This document shows, one piece after another, positions 47,501-55,677 of a stretch of DNA of 64,000 nt. The notes below the pieces were generated by a model, which had not been told where the DNA came from, searched no databases, and worked only from the letters and a program-made list of their open reading frames with translations. The position numbers and the translations under genes were made by a program. Origin of the DNA: Verrucomicrobiia bacterium (GTDB lineage: Bacteria; Verrucomicrobiota; Verrucomicrobiia; Palsa-1439); assembly GCA_022072455.1 (NCBI GenBank), contig JAJVHY010000015.1:62001-126000 (forward strand). Reading direction: 5' to 3'. How positions within the stretch are numbered: position 1 is the stretch's first letter; the number at the start of each line of letters is the position of its first letter.

Positions 47501-49218
47501 GGAGTGACGGTGACGGTGCGGCTGGAGCCGGAGCCGCCGAAGGTGATACCGGAGTTAGGGACGAGCGAGGTATTGGAAGAACTGGCTGAGAGCGTGAGGC
47601 TGCCGGCGGCAGTCTGAGAATCGCCGACGGTGACTGCGAGCGGGCCGGTGGAGGTATTCGCATTAAGGCTTTGATTGGACGGGGGTGTAATTGTGGGGGG
47701 GGTGTTGCCGGTTCCGCCGCTCGATTTGATGACGATGAACACGCCGAAGTACGGGAAGGTGCTCGCTGGTTTGGGTGAATTCACAGTGTCAATCGGTGCG
47801 GCCACGGTGCGGCCGGTCAGGGGGATGATGATGGAGCCGTTGACGTTGGTGAGGGTGAGGATGTCGCCGTGATAGTTTTGGGCGTTGCGGAGGGTGAGGA
47901 TGTCGCCGGGGGCGGAGACGGAGGAAACATTGACGGTGATGCTGCTCGCGCCGGCCCAGTTGTAGATGATCATGTGGGAGCGATTCGCTTCGTAGGCATT
48001 GGGGCGGATGATGACGTCGAGGCCGGTCGTGGGGCGGCTGAGGGCGTAGGTGTTGCCAGGGAACGAGCTGGCGGAGCCGGTGGCCCATTGATTGGTGCCG
48101 TAGTAGCGGTTGCCGGTGAAGGCGGTATCGCTGGCGAGTTTGAATTGCGAGGTGCCGACGACGATGTTGCTTTTGACGGTCCAGCCGATGGTGCCGCCAG
48201 TGTAGCCGGGGAAGTGGTCGGCGGCTTGGCCGGCGGCGCGGTCGCCGATGCTGCGCCAGATGTAGTTTTGGCTGAAGGTGTTGTTGCGGGTGACGACGCC
48301 CGAGCCGACAAGGACGTTGCGGCCCACGGTGACGTCGTTGGTGAAGACCGAGCCATTGTTGGCGAAGATGTTGCCGGTGATCTGGAAGTTGTTGGCGTCG
48401 TCGGTGCCGTAGAATTGACCGCCGTGATTGGCATTGTTGAACATGAGGTTGTCCGTGACGGCCAAGGTGGGATTGGTGATGGTGTTCTGGAGGTACATGC
48501 CGTGGCCGTGGGTGCGATCGGGAGCAACCCAGCCATTGTATTGGATGAGGTTGCCGTAAACCTCCATCCCGCCGGCCTTCACACCATCGTTGCCGACGCC
48601 GCCGCCGATGCAATCGTGAAAATGACAGTTGATGACCTTGTTGCCGGGCACGGCGTTGTGGAGGCCGGAGATGGCGTAGTCCTCGTTGGGTGCGCCGAGG
48701 CCGTTGGTGATCCAGAAGTCGGTCGGCCACGAGCCGGTTTGGGTGGCGCGCCGGTTGGCGGTGATGGTGGTGGTGAATTCGAGTCCCCACCAACGAACGT
48801 AGCCACCACCGGTATGCAAGATCGGGCCGTCAACGATGGCGCGTTCACCGTTGTAGTTCCGGACCGTGATTGGTGCTGCCGCGGTGCCGGCGAGGTAACA
48901 ATTGTAGCGGAAGGACTTGCCGCCGACCAGATGACTGCCTCCACGCAACCAGAGGGTGTCCCCGGCTTTGATGGTGCCGTTTCTGGTGAGAGCGGTTTTC
49001 AGATCCCACGGTGAAGCGAGCGTGCCGGCGCCGCTACTGGTGCCGGTGGGGCTGGCGTACCAATCAGCCGCAAAAAGGGAAGCGAATGGCAGGGCGAGGA
49101 AGGCGAGAATCAAGAAGCTGACGGTTTGCGACGATATTCGTTTGAAGTGTTTCGGCGGCGCGGTTGAGCTTTCTCTCAGCGTGCCGACGACGTGGCGGGA
49201 CGGCTGAATTGACTTCAT
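44542..49218 (-). CDS. Giant secreted protein: beta-helix domain, eight Ig-like repeats, PKD domain
   Basis: A protein of about 1,558 residues. I chose ATG 49218 (MKSIQPSRHV); the frame is open to 49287. A hydrophobic segment near residues 33-52 (VSFLILAFLALPFASLFA) is a likely signal peptide. Residues about 53-480 begin DWYASPTGTSSGAGTLASPW and contain Asn-rich turns (NFQITGNIFANNG) typical of right-handed parallel beta-helix, pectate-lyase-like proteins. Residues about 505-1320 are eight tandem repeats of about 101 residues. A PKD-type domain follows (about 1340-1425, YQWNFGDSN), and the C-terminal 130 residues form another beta-rich domain. No LPXTG or PEP-CTERM tail is seen. It is probably a surface adhesin or polysaccharide-binding or -degrading protein. 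Placement next to the polysaccharide genes and divergent from the NRPS-PKS genes gives no firm link. Confidence 0.85.
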   Translation of the reverse strand: MKSIQPSRHVVGTLRESSTAPPKHFKRISSQTVSFLILAFLALPFASLFAADWYASPTGTSSGAGTLASPWDLKTALTRNGTIKAGDTLWLRGGSHLVGGKSFRYNCYLAGTAAAPITVRNYNGERAIVDGPILHTGGGYVRWWGLEFTTTITANRRATQTGSWPTDFWITNGLGAPNEDYAISGLHNAVPGNKVINCHFHDCIGGGVGNDGVKAGGMEVYGNLIQYNGWVAPDRTHGHGMYLQNTITNPTLAVTDNLMFNNANHGGQFYGTDDANNFQITGNIFANNGSVFTNDVTVGRNVLVGSGVVTRNNTFSQNYIWRSIGDRAAGQAADHFPGYTGGTIGWTVKSNIVVGTSQFKLASDTAFTGNRYYGTNQWATGSASSFPGNTYALSRPTTGLDVIIRPNAYEANRSHMIIYNWAGASSITVNVSSVSAPGDILTLRNAQNYHGDILTLTNVNGSIIIPLTGRTVAAPIDTVNSPKPASTFPYFGVFIVIKSSGGTGNTPPTITPPSNQSLNANTSTGPLAVTVGDSQTAAGSLTLSASSSNTSLVPNSGITFGGSGSSRTVTVTPAANQSGTATITLTVSDGSLSANTSFTVTVNTVNTAPTITNPGNRTTSANTSIGPLTITVADSQTAAGSLTLSASSSNTSVVPNSGIALGGSGSSRTVTVTPAANQSGTATITLTVSDGSLSANASFTVTVNAVNTAPTITNPGDRSINANTSTGPLAITIGDSQTAAASLTLSADSSNTSLVPTSGITFGGSGANRTVTITPAANQSGTATITLTVSDGSLTSFISFFVVVSAGNTSPSISGLSNQTVNTNTTVGPLNLTIGDSETSAGSLTLTASSSNTSLVPNNAIIIGGSGSSRTVTINPAANQTGTATIALTVSDGSLTASTSFTITVNAAAPPNTPPTISSVANQSINANTSAGPLAITIGDAQTAAGSLTLTANSSNTSLIPNNAITFGGSGANRTVTVTPAANQTGTATITLTVSDGSLNISTVFTVTVNAVNTAPTITGLGAQSIDANTTLGPLAVSVADSQTAAGSLTLTASSSNTSLVPNSGITLGGSAGNRTITVTPAANQTGTATITLTVSDGNLSASTAFILTVNSTNPDDAPPELTRIANQTVSTNSTAGPLPFMVSDASNSPDNLTITVSSSNTDLVPNNSIVLAGSGHYRTVAATPSSQRSGKTTITVRAADGNQASTTSFTLDVVAPVTNRPPTITSLSAQSIQANTSLLHLPFTIADDRTKASRLSLGRTSSNPALIPTGNISFSGKGNIRTVSLTPIYGQTGTAIITLSVKDGFFTTFTSFQVTVLPPGETSGGGNTTPAPAVAVNSWTEVAGLPIVVAGDPTTFRFKGTTLPSGSTTYQWNFGDSNTSTLGQPTHAYADCGTYRVAASRNDSLGTQIANRNISIPCQMEIPLLQLKSDFARPSADSAKLTAILPLDPKFIPEGQPLSLSIGNNIVSFTLDAKGRAASPAGRCRLTFNQTTQTWQLVISLNKSTWQDAWTNFGMTNVTNPGSTIKMPVIVVVNNEAFAAEKLLTYVAAINTFGSAK
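45262..47706 (-). repeat. Eight tandem Ig-like repeats (about 303-bp units) inside the giant protein
   Basis: Each unit starts with NTxPTI and ends with TFTVTVN or similar. The core pattern is SSNTSLVPNSGI, GGSGSSRTVTVTPAANQ and TATITLTVSDGSL. The six N-terminal units are close to each other in both DNA and protein. The last two (start DAPPELTRIANQT and TNRPPTITSLSAQS) are clearly more divergent. Such repeats can gain or lose units by recombination. Confidence 0.9.
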
Positions 49219-49698
49219 ATTCTTTGTGGCTACTTTCCAGTTGGTTGTGGCTTGAACATTTCGACTGGAATTCCCTATAGCAACCATCGGGCCAACTACG
49301 GAAAAGGCAGAAAATCACTAAGATTGGTAAATTGTCAGGCGTGGATTCACCCCGAAAATCGTCGTCAACCGGTGGTCATGAGACGCCAATTATTCCACGC
49401 TGAAAGATGGTGGGATCATTGGTGTTGCCCTGGAGGCCAGTAATCAATGCCACTGGACAAGGATGGCTTTTTCGCCGAACATTCGTTTCTCCCAATGGTC
49501 TGAGGTTTGCTATCAACAGAAGCTCAAATGACCCCGTTTCATCTGATTTCTCAGAATTGCATTTGCACCGGCAACCGTCTTGCCGGTTTGCGAGAATTTG
49601 GCAGTCGAATAGGAAAAACTATTTCCACGGATGGCAATTCTGTTGACGTTTGTGAGTGACCATTTCATCTGCAAGTGCTTTGATAAAAGGCCGATTCA
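49219..49698. other. Non-coding gap between the giant protein and the NRPS-PKS genes
   Basis: About 480 bases between two divergent genes, less GC-rich than the surroundings. The short open frames here (63-79 codons) show no recognisable features. The stretch should hold the promoters of both units. The only clear structure is the perfect hairpin at 49567-49587. A ribosome site-like AAAAGG precedes ATG 49699. Confidence 0.6.
49567..49587. promoter_or_regulatory. Perfect 8-bp inverted repeat upstream of the NRPS-PKS operon
   Basis: ACCGGCAA-CCGTC-TTGCCGGT, 112 bases before the start of the first synthase gene. There is no T-run after it, so an operator or an RNA hairpin in the leader is more likely than a terminator. 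CCGG-rich words are common in this genome, which lowers its weight. Confidence 0.35.
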
Positions 49699-52600
49699 AT
49701 GTCTGCAAATCTTCCAGTCCAATGCCTCCAGCACCTGATCGAACAGCAGGTGGCGCGCACGCCGGCCGCGGTGGCGCTCGTTGCGCCGAACGGCCAGTTG
49801 ACCTACCGGCAATTGGATGATGAGGCGAACCGGCGCGCGGAACAGTTACGGGATTTGGGAGTCGGTCCGGGACGGTTGGTCGGAGTTTATGTGGACCGGT
49901 CGGTGGAGATGGTGGTGGGCTTGCTGGCGATCTTGAAGGCCGGCGGAGCCTACTTGCCCCTCGACCCAAACTTCCCGGCGGATCGATTGGCGTTCATGGT
50001 TGCCGACGCGCAGCCGGTCGTGCTCTTGACGCAAAAGAAATTGGCCGGGTCATTGCCGGCGCATCAGTCGCAAGTCGTCGTGTTGGATGAGCCAATGCCG
50101 GAAATTTCTGCCCGCACTGACCGGCCGCAACCAACGGCAACCGATTTGGCCTATGTGCTCTACACATCGGGTTCGACCGGGAAACCCAAGGGCGTCCAGA
50201 TTCCGCATCAGGCGGTCGTCAATTTCATGCTGAGCATGGCACGCGAGCCGGGAATGACGGAGCGCGATGTGCTCGTCGCGGTCACGACGTTGTCGTTCGA
50301 CATTGCCGGCTTGGAACTTTACCTGCCGTTGACCGTCGGCGGACGAGTCGTCTTGGCGAGCCGGGAAACTGCGGCGGACGGCGCGCGGTTGGCGGCGTTG
50401 CTGGCGAGTTCGGGCGCGACGGTGATGCAGGCGACGCCGATCACGTGGCGGTTGTTGTTCGAAGCCGGCTGGCCGGGCGGCTCACAACTGCGCGTGTTCT
50501 GCGGCGGCGAGGCGTTTCCGCGCGATTTGGCGACGCGCCTCCTGGCCACCGGCGCGGAAGTCTGGAATTTGTACGGACCGACAGAAACCACGATTTGGTC
50601 AACAGTGTACCGGGTCGCGCCGGGCGAAGGCGCGATTCCGATCGGCTGGCCGATTGATAACACGCAGTGCCTCATCTTCGACGACAAAATGCAGCCGGTG
50701 ACGGCAGGCGAGCCCGGTGAGTTGCTCATTGGCGGTCTCGGCGTGGCACGCGGTTATCTGAACCGACCGGAACTGACGGCGGAAAAATTCGTCGTGATCA
50801 ACGGCGCGCGACTTTATCGGACCGGCGACTTGGCGCGCATCCGCCCCGATGGGTTGATCGAATGTCTGGGGCGGATTGATCATCAGGTTAAAATTCGCGG
50901 CTTCCGCATTGAACTTGGCGAGATCGAGACCGTGCTCGCGCAACATTCGCTCGTGAAGGAAGCGGTCGTCGTCGCGCGCGAAGACGCTCCCGGCGAAAAA
51001 CGCCTCGTCGCGTATCTCGCGACAGCCGCACCGGCCGAAATTGATCAAGACCAACTCCGGGTGCTTCTGCGTTCGCAGTTGCCGGAATACATGGTGCCGG
51101 CTGCTTTCTGCACACTCGCGCAATTGCCGCGCACGCCCAACGGCAAAATTGACCGCAAAGCTCTACCGGCGCCAACGGTCGAAGCGCCGCGCCCGTTGCC
51201 GGCGGGGACGCCGCTCGAAGAGGCGATTGCCGGCATCTGGCGTGAAGTGCTTGGAGTCGGGGTGGTCGGGTTGCACAGCAATTTCTTCGACCTCGGCGGG
51301 CACTCCTTGTTGATGGGCCGGGTGCACGCCAAGTTGAAAGATTTCCTCAAACGCGACGTGTCCATTGTCGAACTCTACCAACATCCGACGATCAGCAAAC
51401 TCGCCGCCTATCTCTCCACCGACGAAAAACCGCTCGAATTACCGGCGCCGTTGCGCGCGCATGTCGGCGAAGATTCCATCGCCATCATCGGTATGGCCGG
51501 GCGGTTCCCCGGCGCGAACAATCTCGACGAGTTTTGGAAAAACCTCCGCGACGGCGTCGAATCCATTTCATTTTTCGCCGACGACGACCTCCGCGCGGCG
51601 GGCGTGCCGACGGAGTTGATTGCCAACCCGGCCTACGTCCGCGCCAAAGCCATCGTCGAACAAGTTGACCATTTCGATGCGGCACTGTTCGGCTACAGTC
51701 CCGGCGAAGCGACGCAGCTCGATCCGCAGCAACGCATCTTCCTCGAAGCCGCTTGGAGCGCGCTCGAAGATGCCGGCTACAATCCCGAAGAAGCCGGCCG
51801 CGCCATCGGCGTCTATGCCGGCGCGAGTCCGAATCTCTACATGTTCCAGGTGCTCGCCCGGCAGAATTGCGCGTACGGTTTCCCGCTGACGATCCATCAG
51901 GAAAAAGATTACCTCGCCACGCGCGTCTCCTACGAACTCAACCTCCGCGGTCCCAGCGTCGCGGTTCAGACGGCGTGTTCCACGTCGCTCGTCGCGGTTC
52001 ACATGGCGTGCCGGAGTCTGCTCGGCGGGGAATGCGACATCGCGTTGGCCGGCGCCGTCAGCGCGCAAATGCCGCAGACCAGCGGGTACCTCTATCAAGA
52101 TGGCGGCATCGGCTCGAAGGACGGCCATTGCCGCGTGTTCGACGCGGACGCCAGCGGTACCGTCTTCGGCAACGGCGTTGGCATCGTGGTGTTGAAACGC
52201 TTGGCCGACGCGCTTCGGGATGGCGACACCATCCGCGCCGTGATCAAGAGCACGGCTATAAATAATGACGGTGCCGGCAAAGTCGGCTTCACCGCCCCGA
52301 GCGTGACCGGCCAGGCTGAAGTCATCGCAACGGCCCACCGTGCCGCGAAAATTTCTGCCGACCAGATTTCGTACCTTGAAGCGCACGGGACCGGCACTGT
52401 CGTGGGCGATCCGATTGAAATTGCCGGGTTGACCAAAGCGTTTCGTGCCACCACGACGCAGACCGGCTTTTGCGCCATCGGCTCGGTGAAGTCGAACATC
52501 GGCCATCTCGACGCCGCCGCCGGCATGGCGGGACTGATCAAGACGGTCCTCGCGCTCGAACACCGGCAAATCCCCCCGACACTGCATTACCGGAACCCGA

Positions 52601-55600
52601 ACCCGAACATTGATTTTGCGAACAGCCCGTTCTACGTCTGCCAGGAATTGACGGAATGGAAAAGTGACGGCCCGCGCCGGGCCGGCGTGAGTTCATTTGG
52701 TGTCGGCGGCACCAATTCCCACGTCATCCTCGAAGAAGCGCCGGCCAGTGCCGCCGTGCCGGCGGAGTCGGGGCCGCAGGTTTTTGTGTTTTCCGCGCGC
52801 ACCCCGGCAGCGTTGAACAAGGTCGTGGCCAATTTCCGGGAGCATCTCCGCGCGCATCCCGAAATTTCGCTGGCCGATGCCGCATTCACACTGCAAATGG
52901 GCCGCCGGCATCTGGACACCCGGTTTGCGGTTGTCGACGACGTGCTGAGCGCGCCGGTCACGGCTTCGGTCGCGACGGTGCCGCCGAAGATTGTCTTCAT
53001 GTTTACCGGCCAAGGCGCGCAATACGCCGGCATGGGCGCGGAGTTGTACCGGGAGGAGCGGGAGTTTGCGCGGGTGGTGGACGAGTGCCGGGAGTCGATT
53101 CAGTTGAACACCGGCGATGTCAATCAGACCGCGAACGCGCAGCCGTTGTTGTTCATCCTCGAATACGCGCTGGCGCGGTTGTGGATGAGTTGGGGCGTCG
53201 AACCGCACGCGATGATTGGGCACAGCATCGGCGAATACGTCGCGGCGTGTCTGGCCGGCGTGATGTCGTTACCGGAGGCGTTGCGGCTCGTCGCGTTGCG
53301 CGGACGGTTGATGCAAGGGATGCCGGCGGGGGCGATGTTGGCGGTGCCGGCGGGCGCCGCGAAAGTCGAAGAGTGGCTCCGGCAAACGAATCTTTCCATC
53401 GCGGCCGTGAACGCACCGGAGCTGACGGTGGTTTCGGGGCCGACGGACGAGATTAGAAAATTTGAAGCGCTGTTGGACGCGCAAGGACAGGCGAGCCGGG
53501 CGTTGCACACGTCGCATGCGTTTCATTCGGCGATGATGGAACCGATTTTGACGGAGTTCCAGGCCGCCGTCGCGTCGGTGAAATTGCAGGCGCCGCGGAT
53601 TCCGTATGTTTCCAATCTGACCGGCAAGTGGCTGACGGACGCGCAGGCGGTTGATCCGGGCTACTACGCGCAACATCTCCGGCAGGCCGTCCGGTTCGCC
53701 GAGGGAATTCAAGAGATCAAACGCGAGTTCGATCCGGTATTTCTGGAAGTTGGCCCCGGACAGACGCTCAAATCGTTGGTCAGCCGGCAAGGATGCGTCG
53801 CGTTGCACTCACTGCCCGGGGCGACGGACAAGCAAAGTGAGTTGAAAGTTTTCTTGAACGCGGTCGGGCAATTGTGGTGCCGCGGGAAAAACATTGCGTG
53901 GAAAAAAGACCGGCCACGGCGCCGCATTCCGTTGCCGACGTATCCGTTCGAGCGGGTCCGCTATGCCGTGGACGCTGCGCCGGTGGCGGTGCGCCAGCAA
54001 GGGAAACGGCCGGTGGATGAATGGTTTTACGCGCCCAGCTGGCGGTCGGCGGCACCACTCGCGGAAGTCGTCGGTGGCCGGCAAACGTATCTTGTGTTGC
54101 GGTGTAATGATCCGTTGCACCAGCAGGTGACGGAGCGCCTCCGCCGGCAAGGGCACGCGGTGCACGAAGTGTTGCCGGGGGAGGACTTCGAGAAGTTGCT
54201 CAAGGACCTGAAGCCGACGCGCGTCGTGCATTTGTGGGGCTGGGGCCAGACTCCGAGCACGGACGATTTGGCGCTGGACCGGATTTTCTTTCCGCTCGTG
54301 GAGTTGGCGCAGGCGGCCGGCACGATGGAACTCGACATCAAGGTCGTGGTGGATGGCAGCGTCGAAGTCGTGGATGAAGGCGTGCCGCGACCGGAGAATG
54401 CCGTGGCGACGGGGCCGGTGCTGGTGATCCCGCAAGAGTTCAAGAACATCACGTGTTCGTGCATTGACGCGCCGCCGGTAACACGGTCGGTGGAACAACT
54501 GGCCGGTGAGCTTTCGCAGAAAAGCACGGATGCGTTGGTGGCTTACCGGGGGAAATACCGGTGGACGAAGACTTACATGCCGGTGAGCTTGCCGGCGGCG
54601 ACGCTCAAGCCGGGCGGGGTGTATTTGGTGACGGGCGGGTTCGGCGGGATGGGAAGCGCGTTGGCGGATTTTCTCGAACGGACCACGCAGGGGAAAGTCA
54701 TTCGAATCGGCCGGTCAGCCGGCGTGGATGTGACGAACCGAGAGCAGATGCGGGCGGTGATCGCGAAGCACGGACGGATTACCGGCGTAATCCACGCGGC
54801 GGGCGTGCCGGGGGGCGGCGCGGTGCAGTTGAAAACCCGGGAGGCCGCGCTGGAAGTGATGCGGGCGAAGATTCACGGGACGCGCGTGTTGGCGGAAGTG
54901 CTCGCGGAACAGCCACCGGATTTTCTGGTGCTGTGTTCGTCGGTCAACTCGGCCATCGGCGAATTTGGTCAGGTGGATTATTGCGCGGCGAACGCGTTTC
55001 TCGATGCGTTTGCGCACGCGAACACCGGCATGCGGACGATTGCGATCAACTGGGACATGTGGAGCGAAGTCGGGATGGCGGTGGACACGAAAGTGTCGGC
55101 GTCCCGGCAAGAGCAGCGCACGGAAAATCTGAAAGCCGGAATCCTGACGCGCGAAGGCCACGAAGTGTTGGCGCGCGTGCTCGCCGGTAACCTCACGCAA
55201 GTGCTGGTTTCGACACGCGAGTTGGCAGAGATGCGGGCGGCCCGGCAGAACTATGAGCCGGTCGCGAACGCGCCGGCGGCGGTGGCCGCGGTTCATCCGC
55301 GACCGGAGTTGAAAACGGCCTACGTTGCGCCGCAAGATGATGTCGAGCGGAAGATGGCCGGCATTTGGCAACAGTTGTTGGGGATTGAAAAGATCGGCGT
55401 CCACGATAATTTTTTCGAGTTGGGCGGTGATTCGCTGCTCGCGGTGCAAGTCGTGGCGCGATTAAACCAAGCCCTGAATGTGAAGTTGCCGGTGGTGACG
55501 TTCTACGCCGACCCGACGATCGCCGCGTTGAAAAAACAACTCGCCGGCAACACACCAACGGGGTCGGAACAGAGTTTGCTAGAAGACCGGCGACAGGCGC

Positions 55601-55677
55601 GTCAGGGGCTCCGCCAGCGCGCCCAACGGCGCATTGACAAGGGACTTGCGGAGAAAAACGAACAAGTGGGCGAATGA
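49699..55677 (+). CDS. Hybrid NRPS-PKS: A-PCP-KS-AT-KR-ACP
   Basis: A 1,992-residue synthase. Order: adenylation domain (about 10-505; YTSGSTGKPKG near 155, LYGPTETTIW near 291, GRIDHQVKIRGFRIELGE, TPNGKIDRKALP); peptidyl carrier (Ser536 in LGGHSLL); ketosynthase (about 595-1035; Cys760 in TACSTS, His in EAHGTGT and KSNIGHLD); acyltransferase (about 1090-1400; Ser1176 in GHSIGEY, malonyl-type HAFH); ketoreductase with its structural half (about 1440-1820; TGGFGGMG at 1645-1652, catalytic Ser-Tyr-Asn region SSVNSAIGEFGQVDYCAANA); acyl carrier (Ser1912 in LGGDSLL). All active residues are present. There is no condensation domain before A, so this is a loading plus first extension module: an amino acid is loaded, extended with malonate, and reduced to a beta-hydroxy-gamma-amino acid. 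The charged C-terminus (DRRQARQGLRQRAQRRIDKG) may be a docking segment. The stop overlaps the next gene (ATGA). Confidence 0.95.
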   Translation: MSANLPVQCLQHLIEQQVARTPAAVALVAPNGQLTYRQLDDEANRRAEQLRDLGVGPGRLVGVYVDRSVEMVVGLLAILKAGGAYLPLDPNFPADRLAFMVADAQPVVLLTQKKLAGSLPAHQSQVVVLDEPMPEISARTDRPQPTATDLAYVLYTSGSTGKPKGVQIPHQAVVNFMLSMAREPGMTERDVLVAVTTLSFDIAGLELYLPLTVGGRVVLASRETAADGARLAALLASSGATVMQATPITWRLLFEAGWPGGSQLRVFCGGEAFPRDLATRLLATGAEVWNLYGPTETTIWSTVYRVAPGEGAIPIGWPIDNTQCLIFDDKMQPVTAGEPGELLIGGLGVARGYLNRPELTAEKFVVINGARLYRTGDLARIRPDGLIECLGRIDHQVKIRGFRIELGEIETVLAQHSLVKEAVVVAREDAPGEKRLVAYLATAAPAEIDQDQLRVLLRSQLPEYMVPAAFCTLAQLPRTPNGKIDRKALPAPTVEAPRPLPAGTPLEEAIAGIWREVLGVGVVGLHSNFFDLGGHSLLMGRVHAKLKDFLKRDVSIVELYQHPTISKLAAYLSTDEKPLELPAPLRAHVGEDSIAIIGMAGRFPGANNLDEFWKNLRDGVESISFFADDDLRAAGVPTELIANPAYVRAKAIVEQVDHFDAALFGYSPGEATQLDPQQRIFLEAAWSALEDAGYNPEEAGRAIGVYAGASPNLYMFQVLARQNCAYGFPLTIHQEKDYLATRVSYELNLRGPSVAVQTACSTSLVAVHMACRSLLGGECDIALAGAVSAQMPQTSGYLYQDGGIGSKDGHCRVFDADASGTVFGNGVGIVVLKRLADALRDGDTIRAVIKSTAINNDGAGKVGFTAPSVTGQAEVIATAHRAAKISADQISYLEAHGTGTVVGDPIEIAGLTKAFRATTTQTGFCAIGSVKSNIGHLDAAAGMAGLIKTVLALEHRQIPPTLHYRNPNPNIDFANSPFYVCQELTEWKSDGPRRAGVSSFGVGGTNSHVILEEAPASAAVPAESGPQVFVFSARTPAALNKVVANFREHLRAHPEISLADAAFTLQMGRRHLDTRFAVVDDVLSAPVTASVATVPPKIVFMFTGQGAQYAGMGAELYREEREFARVVDECRESIQLNTGDVNQTANAQPLLFILEYALARLWMSWGVEPHAMIGHSIGEYVAACLAGVMSLPEALRLVALRGRLMQGMPAGAMLAVPAGAAKVEEWLRQTNLSIAAVNAPELTVVSGPTDEIRKFEALLDAQGQASRALHTSHAFHSAMMEPILTEFQAAVASVKLQAPRIPYVSNLTGKWLTDAQAVDPGYYAQHLRQAVRFAEGIQEIKREFDPVFLEVGPGQTLKSLVSRQGCVALHSLPGATDKQSELKVFLNAVGQLWCRGKNIAWKKDRPRRRIPLPTYPFERVRYAVDAAPVAVRQQGKRPVDEWFYAPSWRSAAPLAEVVGGRQTYLVLRCNDPLHQQVTERLRRQGHAVHEVLPGEDFEKLLKDLKPTRVVHLWGWGQTPSTDDLALDRIFFPLVELAQAAGTMELDIKVVVDGSVEVVDEGVPRPENAVATGPVLVIPQEFKNITCSCIDAPPVTRSVEQLAGELSQKSTDALVAYRGKYRWTKTYMPVSLPAATLKPGGVYLVTGGFGGMGSALADFLERTTQGKVIRIGRSAGVDVTNREQMRAVIAKHGRITGVIHAAGVPGGGAVQLKTREAALEVMRAKIHGTRVLAEVLAEQPPDFLVLCSSVNSAIGEFGQVDYCAANAFLDAFAHANTGMRTIAINWDMWSEVGMAVDTKVSASRQEQRTENLKAGILTREGHEVLARVLAGNLTQVLVSTRELAEMRAARQNYEPVANAPAAVAAVHPRPELKTAYVAPQDDVERKMAGIWQQLLGIEKIGVHDNFFELGGDSLLAVQVVARLNQALNVKLPVVTFYADPTIAALKKQLAGNTPTGSEQSLLEDRRQARQGLRQRAQRRIDKGLAEKNEQVGE

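Noticed and set aside
45262-47706. Possible CRISPR or DNA-level satellite
   Set aside because: The period is about 303 bp, fully in frame, and encodes Ig-like protein repeats. There are no short direct repeats with unique spacers.
51568-52587. A 339-codon minus-strand frame opposite the ketosynthase
   Set aside because: It is the reverse of a well-supported KS domain with no own motifs.
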